Source: Margaritispora aquatica
Lineage: Eukaryota; Ascomycota; Leotiomycetes; Helotiales; Discinellaceae
Reading direction: 5' to 3'
Length of the DNA: 64,000 nt
Assembly (NCBI GenBank): GCA_007644065.1
Contig: VJWN01000011.1
Location: 62,001-126,000 of the forward strand
Positions 1-13,888 of the stretch are shown here, piece by piece. The position numbers and the translations under genes were made by a program. The notes beneath the pieces are model-generated. The model was given only the letters and a program-made list of their open reading frames with translations. It searched no databases and was not told the DNA's origin. Every line of letters begins with the position of its first letter. Within the stretch, counting starts at the first letter, position 1.

Positions 1-914
1 CCATTCTCTGATTCTCGAAAAGAAAAGAAACATTTCATTTCGGCTTTCGTATTTCAACAAACAAGCAACACTTGGTGCGGGATCACGATACCTACCGCCT
101 TAGCAAAAGACAGTCAATGCCGAGTATTAATAAGACATGGTTTCATAATGACCCAATGAGCTCTTTCTGATTCCAAAACGTCCATAAATATTGAACATTG
201 ATTCTCCCCATTTCGCCTATACTATTCCTGTCCAGTCCGTTTAAGCTTTCCTGGGGAGAAACTTAACCGTTCGTGTTGCTCGCCCCTTTCACATGTCCGA
301 ACTCTGAATTCTAGCCTACCATATGGATTTTCAAGGTAAAATAACTAGGGTTCAGAGTTCAGAGTTTGGGCTCGTGGCGATGGTGGGGATGCTTTTGGTT
401 TTCCCAGGGCTGAGGGTTTTCTTCTTCTGCTAAGACATGTGTATATTTGTTGCCAACGCTCTTTTAGGATGACTGGGGGGTATAATGAAGCAGTACCATG
501 CGCCCGCGTTTAATGTGGCCTTGTACACGTTACTTAGCACGGTGAAGCATTGTACGTGTTCGCTCAATAACTGGGAGAGGTATCAAAACCAACTAACTGT
601 ATTTTGCATGATTGAAGCGGCATGCAAAGCCATCCATTCCTTCCACCTCTGTGACCTTGAGCTTCTTAGAGTCGCTTGTGATAATGATCATACCTTGCAT
701 AGTGGCTTGCGGTCGTACGACAATAATCTGATGCTCTGTTTTCGTTGTACAGCATTGACGTTTGCTCAACCTTTAGCTGCGGGCTGAAAGCCACTTGAAT
801 GACTCGGTATGGATGATTGATATATAAAGCGCTTTGCACCGCATAGCATTTTTTTTTCTCGCAGCTATCGGCATCACTCTTTTCTGTCAGATACCTTCTC
901 ACCTTTTGCCTATC
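1..914. other. Upstream region of the catalase-peroxidase gene, no gene recognised
   Basis: I see no convincing coding region here. A 100-codon open frame at 485-787 has no recognisable motif and no secretion signal and is probably chance. The stretch just before the katG start is pyrimidine-rich (run of T then CTC near 848-860), as is usual for fungal leaders, and a TATA-like element lies at 821-827. Between about 345 and 370 there is a small direct repeat of GGTTCAGAGTTCAGAG type. Confidence 0.5.
821..827 (+). promoter_or_regulatory. TATA-like element upstream of katG
   Basis: TATATAA lies about 90 nt before the ATG at 915 and is followed by a pyrimidine-rich leader. Position and strand suit a core promoter for the secreted catalase-peroxidase. 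This is sequence pattern only; the transcription start is not known. Confidence 0.45.
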
Positions 915-3972
<3,058 letters not shown>

Positions 3973-5380
3973 GTAGTGAGGGGGGAGAAGAAGGGGGGGG
4001 CCATTACCGGCAGCTAGTGTTGGAGTTTTGTAACATTCTTTGCCCATGGGGGTCATTTTATTAGGATATTCATGAAGGGGATGGTGAAGATGATGATCAT
4101 AGCACTGTTTACATAATAGACACACTGAATACTTATTCTTTAATGTATTATATTCTCATCTTTCGAGAGATCAACAGCTCCACGAACATTAAACAATACG
4201 GTGGTGTTCTTCAGTGGCTGTTGTGCAATTCGCTTTCAATCAGAATTGCAAAATAGTTGCGTCGGGTATGCTTACAGTGGTGAGTCTATTCTCAGTTTGT
4301 TCCACTCGAGGACTTCGCTCACAACTTTCACGACATGTACCATGAGCCAAGCCCTATCATGCTATAGATCCTTTAAGTGCTCTGTTTTGGCAAATATCAA
4401 TTCATTTCACAGCATTGCCTCCGTAACCAGTTCCGAGCTCCCTTTCGTTGCCTCCCTTAGGTCTAATCTTGGAAGCTGGAAGCTCCTCACACAGATCAAC
4501 CCAATGAGGGTACTTTATCGGTACAAGACCTCGTTCATCACAAGAGAAGCGAAACACACTCAGCAAAAGTCAGCGCTGACGTGGTGTTGGTAGGGATCAG
4601 TCTCACCTCGGGTATTGAACTGGCGCGGATTACTCCAACATCATATCTCACCAGCTCACACTCGGGTAGTATAACAGCAAGCGAAAAGCTAGATATTCCT
4701 GAAAACGCACCAGATACACTTTTCACACAATACTCGAGCACTACAGTCAGTACACAATACCACCGCCACTTGTCGATATTCTCAAAGTCCATACTCTTCA
4801 TCCTAGTGATCTTCTTCACCAAAAATATCGACCTAGCAGCAATATGGAGTTCAAACCAACCTCCATCATTTTCTCATTGACTTCATATGTTGCCAGTAGC
4901 ATCATCTCTTTCGCATATGGGATGATCTGTGCCGGGCTGGAGTTCTGGAACAAAAATTTCAACAGCGCCGATATGAAGCTCAATCCAAAACAGTACGCAT
5001 AAGCCAATACTCGAAATGGTAGTATGGAGTATCAGTGGAGTTGATCAGTGAGCTTGGAGGGATGTGATGCGGGAGATGAGAGACATACCACGAATACGAT
5101 TTGGTTCTGGGCAGGAGAGATGACAGAGAGGAAGATGGATTGAGGAAGTGAGGGGACCACATCAAGGCTAGTGATTGGGAATGTTCTTTTTGTGGTCAAG
5201 TGAGGAGGAGCGAGAGAATGAATAGAAAGTGATAGGACAGGAACACCACTTGTTGAATTTAGGTGTACTATGAAACTCGAGTGAAAAGATGAGGTGAACG
5301 GCCTCGTCTTGAATATCCTCCCCATACACCCTCCAAATAAAGTTTCTCTTCTACGCAACCATTCGAATCTAAGTATATTC
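3973..5380. other. Convergent intergenic region between katG and the next gene
   Basis: This 1.4 kb lies between two gene 3' ends. It should hold both terminators; a G-run follows the katG stop at 3980-4002. The minus strand at 4538-5007 contains two overlapping open frames with hydrophobic stretches, listed separately as a possible relic. Otherwise I recognise nothing. Confidence 0.5.
4538..5007 (-). pseudogene. Possible relic of a small membrane protein
   Basis: Two minus-strand open frames (4816-5007 and 4538-4822) overlap with a frame change near 4820. Both have membrane-like hydrophobic runs: AYCFGLSFISALLKFLF in the first, and YCVLTVVLEYCVKSV plus ISSFSLAVILPECELV in the second. No plausible intron restores one frame, and there is no good ATG with context at the 5' end. 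It could be a decayed multi-pass protein or simply chance hydrophobic frames. I do not recognise a family. Confidence 0.2.
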
Positions 5381-6463
5381 TTAGGTAAGTTTTGCACATG
5401 GGCCAAGCCCATAGAAACTGTCCGAGGTTGGGCTGCCAATTCCATAAACCCCGAACGGACAGTAGTCAGTGGGGCTCTCAGTCCCTGCCGTTTCAAAGAG
5501 ATGGAAGCATATGTCGTTGAAGTATTCGTAAACGAAGCATTTTGAGCCAGAAGCGAAGCACGAAGCGCAGCATTGCTGCTGTGTCTCACTCGAGGATACC
5601 TGGGAAAGACCGACACCTGCTTGAATACTGCCGCCGACGTATTTGTAGCCATATCCATCGGCCGGATCGCATACTAAGTGAATCAGCATGCGGAGACTTT
5701 GGCACAAAGTGGATTTTACGTACCAGGGATAACTGTTGGCTCGCCTTTCTTCGTCTTTGTCTTTGTCTTCGTGACCGTGGCCTGCGCATGGCTGATTAGC
5801 TTCATTACTTGCCTCGAATACATCGGATGCTAGATATAACGAGTAGATTTCGGTTTCCTCCACTGTGATAGGTCTCGCTAGGAAAAGAGAATAACGTGAC
5901 TCACGGGTGTAGGCGCAATAGTAGTCGTAGGCTTAATACCTGCACACGAGCACGCACTACTGTACTCCTTACTATTCATGCAAGCAGCAGTCGCATATGT
6001 CGGGATAACAGTGGGCCTAATTGTCGTCTTTTCGTAGTCATCATCATTGTTTCTCGCCCTGACAATCTTGCCAGTCGTTGCTGGTGGTGAGGGAAGCAAC
6101 ATGAAATCCCATCCTCCATCCCTCTCTAACATCTCCCGCTTCATATTCGCTCCAATGACAGAGTACGACGTGGGGCGAACTGTTGTTGTGATAGTAGTGG
6201 TACTACAAGAGTGGTGTTTTGAGCTCGAGAAATTAAGGATAGAGATAGCGTATAACAAGAAGTAGAAGGACTTACGGCGCGGCAGGAACAATAGTAATAG
6301 ACATAAAGCTCTTGCAGTCTGAAATGTGGGCTGATTGTACTGAAGCTTGATATCGCTCTCCACTCACAGCTCGCGCACAGTTATCCACATTGCAGTTTCT
6401 TGCGACTAGTTGGCCGCCCAGTGCGATGCCGGGGAATAGCCAAACAATCAAATAAGACTTCAT
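5381..6463 (-). CDS. Secreted Cys-rich protein with Thr-rich linkers
   Basis: Four exons (6276-6463, 5905-6202, 5724-5781, 5381-5673) join in frame to 278 residues. The start was chosen because MKSYLIVWLFPGIALGGQ gives a signal peptide. After it comes NCARAVSGERYQ...SDCKSF, then Thr-rich stretches (TTTITTTVRPT, TTTIAPTP, ATVTKTKTKTKKGE) and a Cys-containing core ACMNSKEYSSACSCAG. The C-terminal 90 residues hold a Cys cluster (QQQCCASCFASGSKCFVYEY...CFHLF) that resembles the PAN/apple-like ends of fungal secreted proteins. Arrangement and length match a common but functionally uncharacterised class of ascomycete wall or secreted proteins. It may bind carbohydrate or protein outside the cell; that is inference. 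The 58-nt third exon is well supported because the unspliced frame would stop. Confidence 0.75.
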
Positions 6464-7117
6464 CTTTGACGTCGTGATGACTTTGAAGCAGATCGACGAA
6501 AGTGCAGATGCGAACCCAAGTCCAGGAAATGCAGGGTGCGACACCCCTACATACTACAGTATATACCGATTTGAATAGCAGTAGCCGGATCAAGAAAGTC
6601 AAAAATCCACGAAGCGAGATAATTGGATATGTGTTACACACAACAAAAAAAAAAGCAAGGTAACGCCTCAAAGTGCGGGCACGATGTTGGCAGGAGAGGG
6701 AGACAAAGTGCGCATGTGGTGGCTGAAGGCACTTGCCGAGTACTTTTCAGCTTCACCTGCACAGATCTCCCTGATCGAGAAACTCGCCTCCGCCTCTGCC
6801 CCCCTTTCATACAAAGGTCAGGATGCTATACTCAACCGGACAACACTTTGAATTTCTCCATCATGTACCTCATCTGCTATATTACAAAATACACTTGCTC
6901 TAAATAGATACACTTAACTTAACGCATAGAAGATACCTCCGAGCACACTCGCTCATAATGTAACTCCCTTAAGAATTTTGGGAAATGATCCTGAACCTAT
7001 TTGGACCATTACAGACTATGCCGTCTAGCTCCATGAGCTGCCAGAAACGCCTGTGAAACCTTGAACCATGCTATGCAATGCAATGAGATAACTCCGGGTC
7101 TCATCAACTAAGAGACT
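6464..7117. other. Intergenic region between mot1 and the secreted protein gene
   Basis: This holds the promoter of the minus-strand secreted-protein gene and the 3' end of mot1. I see no coding sequence of interest; several short open frames have no motif. A run of A at 6646-6655 is the only low-complexity element. Confidence 0.5.
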
Positions 7118-10100
7118 CTATTTCATGGTCTTCAGGAAGCCCGCTAGGTCGAACTCTTCCTCGTATTGTTTGTCATCCCACAACTCGCCGAGGTCATCCA
7201 GCCATCCTTTTTTGCCCTTTTCACGCACCTCACCAGTGGCATCCACCATATCCTCCTCTCTAGTATCGTTTTCGTTGCCATTAAGAGTTGGCTTGTCAAT
7301 GCCATCTGCCGTTTCCCCAAGATTGAAGAGATCCAATATCTGGTCGGTTTCCATGGTACCTAACCCAGCGTTCTGCTGGTTCACAACTGTGGAGGCTACA
7401 TCAATCTTGAAACGTTGTAGACTAGAAAAGAGTTAGCTATAGCCTAAGGAAATTCTTGAATTGACTTACGACATGATCTTCTCCTCTAAAGTACCTCTGG
7501 TGATCAAGCGGTATACATTTACCACCTTCTTCTGACCAATACGATGTGCACGATCCATTGCCTGCAGATCTTTCTGAGGATTCCAGTCATGCTCGACAAA
7601 GATGACTGTATCAGCACCAGTCAAATTAAGACCCAGGCCACCAACTGATGTGGTCAAAAGTAAACAATCATAAGAAGGATCTGAATTGAACTTGTTGACA
7701 ATATCTTGACGTTTTGAGGCATCAACCGAACCGTCCATCCGAAGATACTGCACGGAGGGCAGGAGTTTCTTTAGGACATCATTCTGGACCATATCCAGCA
7801 TCTCCTTCATTTGACAGAAAATGAGGGCACGATGAGGCGAGACGTAGGAAGTTTCGCCAGGCATTTCACTGCTTGCGGATGGGTCGTGACCAATGCCGCA
7901 GTCTACTAATAGATCCCTTAATGCGAGAAGCTTTGGCGCATGGATAGGATCTCGGAGACTTGTGCCTTGCTTCGCAAGCAATCGTTGCGTTTCTTCGTAT
8001 TGTTTGTGACCCTCCTTCATAACGAGAGCAGGCGAATTACAGAGCTTTCGCATATATTGAAGAGCTTGGAAGATGTGTTGTTTGGCCTCTTTGTCACCGG
8101 AGCCAGCCTTCTCTGCAATGGTCTTTCCCTCCTTCTTGGTGAAGTCCTCGAAGAGTTTCTTCTGAAGGTCGCTAAGATCGCAGTAGTAGTTTTGTAAGAT
8201 CTTCGGAGGCAAATCGTCCAAAACCTCTTCCTTGAGTCGGCGAAGAAGGAAGGGTAGAACTTGCTTATGTAGTGCCTCAATGGCAAGCGCACCGGCTTCT
8301 TGCTCCTTAGACGATGATTTGCTAAATCTACTAGCGGCGATGGGCTTGGCAAATCGGTCAAGGAAAACCTTTTCGGTACCGAGGAATCCTGGCATCAAGA
8401 AATCAAACAGAGACCATAGCTCCAACACGTTGTTCTGAATTGGGGTACCCGAGAGAATCAAGCGGTGGTTGCTTTGCAAGCTTTTAACTGCTATGGTGAC
8501 TTTTGCGCGAGGATTCTTGATCAAATGACCTTCATCCAAAACCAGGTAGTTCCAATTGAGTGGCATCAAAATGTCAGCATCGTTTCTGCAGATATCATAG
8601 GATGTGATAACGATATCAGTCTTGTAAAGCTGGTCCCGAAGGCGAGAACGATCAGCTGGAGGGCCAACATATGCAGTACATGACAAGAACGGAGCATATG
8701 TAGCGATTTCTTGCTGCCAATGACCTGACAAAGTTGGAGGACAAACAATCAGTGATGGCATACGACGTAGATCAGGAGCTTTGGTTTTTGCAAACTCCTC
8801 GGCTCGTAGGTGATGATCACTGGCGACGATGCAGAGTGTCTGCAAGGTTTTACCAAGACCCATGTCGTCGCAGAGAATTCCATGAAGATGATATTTGTTT
8901 AGGAAATTCAACCAGTTGACGCCCTCTTGCTGATACGAACGAAGTTGTGCCTTAATTGCGACCGGGATTATGAAAGGTTCCACTTTGTGAGGATCTAAGA
9001 GTTGGGCGATGAACGTTCGCTCCCTGTCGCGCCCCTTCAAAAGCTCATCTGACAACCCTGGGGGGTCTGGGATACCTGCTTCCAAGGGAACTAACTTAAC
9101 GAGAGTTGCGAATGTGGTTGTGGCGATCAACCGAGTGTCGTTATCCGAGTCGCTCATGCGGCCTAAGACCGGTACAATTAGGAAGATGACATAGGGTAAT
9201 ATGTTATCACCCATAACATGAATGAGATGATACACAGCTTCAATAGCGCCTTGGCGAATGCAAACGTCCTGAGGATTGTTGATGGTAGGCAAGACTTCTT
9301 CAACGAGAATAGTCATGCCTCTGACGGTGATGACGCTACATATAGTAGCGAGACATTTTGCAGCCATGTAGCGGAAGACAGATAGCTCTGAGCGTAGAGC
9401 TCTGATCACCAGCGGTACAAGATCGATCACGAAACTGTGCAGTTCAATACTCAATGTTGGTACTAAAGCTCGTAGTACCGACATAGCATCAATCGCAGCC
9501 TGGCCAAACTCTTGTTCAGGATCCTTACAGTCCAGGGGTAATTCTTTGGAAAATGCATGCTGCAGAGGTTCTTCCATAACCTTTCTTAAAGTCGGCACCT
9601 TTGCGAGCAGATTTGGTCCAAATATCGCCGAGAGTTGTTCCAGTGCCTCCTTGGCACCTCGGCGAGTAATCCGAGCTTCTTTGGCTTCTCTGGCAAACTT
9701 GGCGGCATCAGGGTGGTCCCTTCGATCTTCTTCCTTCCGCAATGAAAGAATAGTATTTGTGAAACTCAAGTTGTGTAGTAGTTCGGGGGTTTCGGAGGTG
9801 TCGATACAACTGAATTTGGTTAGATTAGCAACCACCTTCTGCGCCGGTCCGGCGCGGCCACCGTCAGCGAAAAGCTGTACCAGGCGTGCGACAGATATAG
9901 CAGAGCGCTGCTGCAACTCGACATTCTCTTCCTTCTTAACGCTGTCCATCATACCCTTGATGATATGTGAGGGCTTTTTGGGCACTACCTTCATCGAGAC
10001 CAGAGCACTAGCCGCTGCTGCCTTAACTCGAACATCTCGTTGTTCTTTGAAGATATCTGCAGTCTCGATGACTTCCCGCGCATTCTCGCGTGCCTCTGCT

Positions 10101-13058
10101 AAAGCCTGAGTTGCAATCAGACGGTTACCAGCAGCCATGGCCTTCTTCAGTCGGTCAAAGTCGTCACCGATACATCGTTTCGCAGTAGCAATCGAAAATG
10201 CGTCTGGGCCCGATTCTGGCTCACCTTGGACCACCACAGCAAGAACTGGGAGGCGACCCTGGGAGACCTTGCCAATATCTCGGAAGGTATTGAGAAGCTG
10301 CGAACACTGTGCGCGAACGAGCTGGGTATAGCTGACAAGGTCGCGATAACATACCGGACGCTCTTCCTCAATGATTTTCTGAAGCGGCGTGACAAACCTG
10401 TTAGGCTCGCCATTCGAAGAGCAGTTCTTTGCATATTCATCAATGATGAGAGCTGCAGTCATCTGAGTTGAAGAGAATGGTGAAGTCAGTCCTGTAAATA
10501 ACTCCGAGTCATAAACCTCCAAGACGCTAGTAGGTACAAACGACATAATCAACCCCATAGCTTGGGCTGCTACAATTCGGGATCTGATCAAAGTTTCCAT
10601 CCCGACAAGGTCAACATCACCTTGCATCATGTGACCGTCCACGTCATGAGAGGAGGTGTTAGGAACTGGTTCGACAATCTTGGTGGATTTTCGTCGTTGT
10701 TTCTTCGGTGGAGGTTCCGAGGGAGGTGAAACTGGCCTCGCGGTATTTGTGGGCACAAAACCACTGGGCATAGAATAAGTGCTACCGGATGGCTTTTGAA
10801 ACAGGGTTGCATTCATAGGAATTGGATGTCGCGAAACACCGATAGGATGCAGAGTTAGTTGCAGAAGTGGATCAACATGCATTGAGAACTGCTCTGCCAA
10901 ATCTGCACTATCTTTGGAGAGATAATGCACGAGTGCTTTCCATACCTGCAAAGACAGGCCTAATGTAATCTCGTTCCGCTCCACAAGTATGTTTTGGTAG
11001 ATGAGACGCAGAATCTTGCCATTGAGCCAGTCGCGAGTGTGGTCGCCCTCTATGCTAACAAATGTCAAAAGAGCTCGCAGCACAGCGGATCTGACAGAAG
11101 TAATTGTATGTCGAAGGAAGGGGTATAGTCTTGGTACGAGAAGGGCAAAAGTTTGCAATGGATCGCTGGCTGCGTTTTCTTTCATCGCCTCAAGGACTTC
11201 CGGAAAGCTGCAGAGCTTTGCAAGCAAATCCATGATCTGACCAGTACTAGCACTTAAATCATCCCCGAGATTTGATAGACAGCTCCAAACAATGTCAATA
11301 AGCCCCGTCAGAGCCTGTGGTCGCAGATTGACAAACTCCTTGGCAATGGGAATTAAGGTCGCAGCACTGACCGAGCGGACATCATCATCCTCGTCTCCAA
11401 GACCCTTCATCACTGCCTCTATGATATCGTCGATGAGGTCGCTATCTTTCAAAAGAAGATCATTCCTTACGGCGACCAAGTATCGCAGACCAATCATACC
11501 ACCATGGCAGACCGCCCAGACTGGCCTATCGAGGTTGAGATCCTTCTGCATGACCATGCGACACAAGATTTTGTGGATTGCATGGACAGTAGTTGGAGCT
11601 AAATGTATGAGGAGAGCGCCCAGTGTCTGGCCCACTGTCTCTCTGATCGGTGCGACAACGGTATCGGAAACATAGTCGCCAAAGCGATCTAGCATGAACA
11701 CACAACATAGTCGACATGCCAAGTCATCAAGCCATTGCCGATTGAGCTCGTCATTCTCAGCGCGAGACTTTCCTCGAATACGACCAGCACCACCTCCATG
11801 AGCTCGAACAATCTCTCGCAGTCCCATAGCAGCACCGTGTCTGGTCTCCCACTGTGGGTCGAACAAGTCGATCATTAGAAATTCACACAGTCGTTCATAA
11901 GGCCATTCTCCGCCATCTATCTCCTCCTCGGTTTGCAGCTCAGACTTGATGGGTATGATAGGGCCCTTGAATTCCGAGACGACTTTGGAGTCCTCGTCTA
12001 CATCTTCATTCCTCTCCAAGGAAAAGTAATCTGAAATGCCATTAGGATTGTCATCAACGATATCTGACATGGTGGTGTCAGCACTAAGATCCGTAGATCC
12101 CATGGTACTCGAGCGGCGTATCGACAAATCTACGAGTCGATTCTTACTTCCAGCGCTCTGAGCTTCACGCTTTCGTTTCCTTTTCAGTTGATTCAGCTGA
12201 CGCGCACTAAGTCCAACCTCATCAGTCGGGACTGGCGTCCTAGATCCGTTACTCCCATTTGGGGCACTGATATGTGGTGTTGTGGCACCGTTTTTGTGTA
12301 TGAGAGCCATGTCTGCGTCAATGGACTCCTCTTGATATTCCCCTAACAAACCTAGCCGGCCAGCAAGAGTTTTCTTTTGATGAGCAAGACGTTGTGCTGG
12401 ATCCATCGTGGCTAAGGCGTAGTCAAGCTCTTTTCCACCACCTCTTAGTAACTCTTTTCCCCATTTGAGCACCATCTTCATTGATACTGCATTGAGGACC
12501 TCGAGACTAAGCTTCCCGGCAGGAAGAGGCATGGTTTCCACTGGAAATTCGGCTTTGATATATGAACCATTTTGCTCTCTCTTCTGTTCATCTTTCAATT
12601 GCACCCTTAGATCTTGTTCCTCTTTCTTAAGACCATCATCAGAATTAGGATCGTAACGTTCGGCATTGTCCACGATACCGCCCAAGGCTTTGGAAGCGGC
12701 TGTTCGCGTATCCCATGTCTTGTGACGTAGATATGGAACAACTCGAGTAAGTAGGTTAAATAACTCTTCAGGATGGGCTTTCTGGACGTCTGCCAGTTGC
12801 TGGGCGGCAGTATTCCGAATGAGTGCTGTGCTTCCAGTCTCCAGAAGCCTGCAAGAGGTCAGCACAGGTTAGTAAAAGTAGAATTACCGTCAAAGTAGGT
12901 AAGGTAAGGTGTGATGGGATTAAGATGAATTATACGCACGTGACAAGGCGATCTAATCTGTGTTTCGACATGGAAAATTAGCAAACTATCTCTTGTTTGT
13001 GTTTTGTTTGCTCGAGCTTGAAGCATCAATGAGGGGATAGTACCTACCTGGATGCCAT
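7118..13058 (-). CDS. mot1: TBP-associated Swi2/Snf2 ATPase Mot1 (BTAF1)
   Basis: Mot1 removes TATA-binding protein from DNA with ATP and so redistributes TBP among promoters in the nucleus. Exons 13048-13058, 12940-12957, 7470-12848 and 7118-7421 join to 1,903 residues, close to the usual length. The N terminus MASRLDRLVTLLETGST is the family signature and only appears when the 11-nt and 18-nt micro-exons are used. HEAT repeats fill roughly the first 1,250 residues. The ATPase has LRSYQQEGVNWL, Walker A DDMGLGKT (about residue 1338), the Mot1-type DEGH box in VLDEGHLIKNP (about 1449), and helicase motifs SVGGLGLNLTGAD and QAMDRAHRIGQKK. The last exon encodes the conserved bridge region ending FDLAGFLKTMK. 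A charged, probably disordered insert with KRKRKRE lies near residue 230. Essential housekeeping gene in yeast; nothing suggests damage. Confidence 0.97.
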
Positions 13059-13479
13059 TTTTGCACAACCTCCACATTATCTAACTAGAAGAATTTGACG
13101 ACCAAACTACGCCATGAGCAGGTGCGACTGAGAGGTCGAAATTGATGTGTTGAATGGATAGAGGTCGAGAAGTAGCTCGTAGTGTGGCGGAGAATTGCAG
13201 TTCGTTCGAGAATGACAAACAGCGAGATTGAAAAGGTAGAATTAATTGAATGGAAGACCTTGAGCCTGGGTCGATCACGGGAAAGGAGCGTGGGTGGCGA
13301 GTGTGTGTGAATGGATGAATAGCTCAAGGTATTATGGTGAGATTCAATATGAAACTTTTGGTTGGAGTAATTGAGAATTCAGGTGGGTGATGGTGATGGG
13401 TGGGGGGCTTGGAGATGAATTGCTTTTGAAGTTGTTGATTCGAATGAGGAAAGGCGTGAAAATGGACTAGTGGATATGA

Positions 13480-13740
13480 GTGAGTAGGCAAAGTTAAGTA
13501 AGTACCTAAGGTATCTTAGGTAAGGTAGGTTGGCACTTGGGGTAGATGTGGTATGGTATGGTATGGATCGTATAGTGTGGTGAGGCAAGGGAAGGTAAGG
13601 TAAGGGAAGATAGGTAGGTAAGGTATGTAATCTTACCTTCGATTGGGCAAGTACCAAAGGTTAGGTATTTGATTATGTAAGGTAGGTGTAAGGTAGGTGA
13701 GGTAGGGCAGGTACCAGATAGATGAGCAGGTATGTAGCGT
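13480..13740. repeat. Degenerate GGTAAG/AAGGTAGG minisatellite
   Basis: The plus strand is made of variants of AGGTAAGGTAGG, GGTATGGTATGG and GTAAGGTAGGTG for about 260 nt, with almost no C outside a few units. It sits about 420-680 nt upstream of the mot1 start. The units contain GTAAG repeatedly, so spliced or antisense transcripts across it would see many donor-like sites. I make no claim about function. Confidence 0.7.
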
Positions 13741-13864
13741 GCGTCGTGGCTGCCCAGTGGTGTCTTTGGCTTTTTTGCCTTTTGGCCTTTTTGCCTTTTG
13801 TCTTTCTTTATTGCAAGTGCCGGCCGGTAATGGGTGGGTGAGGTGGGTAATGGTACCGTACCGT

Positions 13865-13888
13865 GGGTGGTGGGTGGTGGGTGGTGGG
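13865..13888 (+). other. Potential G-quadruplex motif
   Basis: Four GGG runs (13865, 13872, 13879, 13886) are each separated by TGGT, which fits the G3+N1-7 rule for an intramolecular quadruplex. It lies about 800 nt upstream of the mot1 start, on the template strand of mot1. Whether it folds is not shown by the sequence. Confidence 0.55.
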
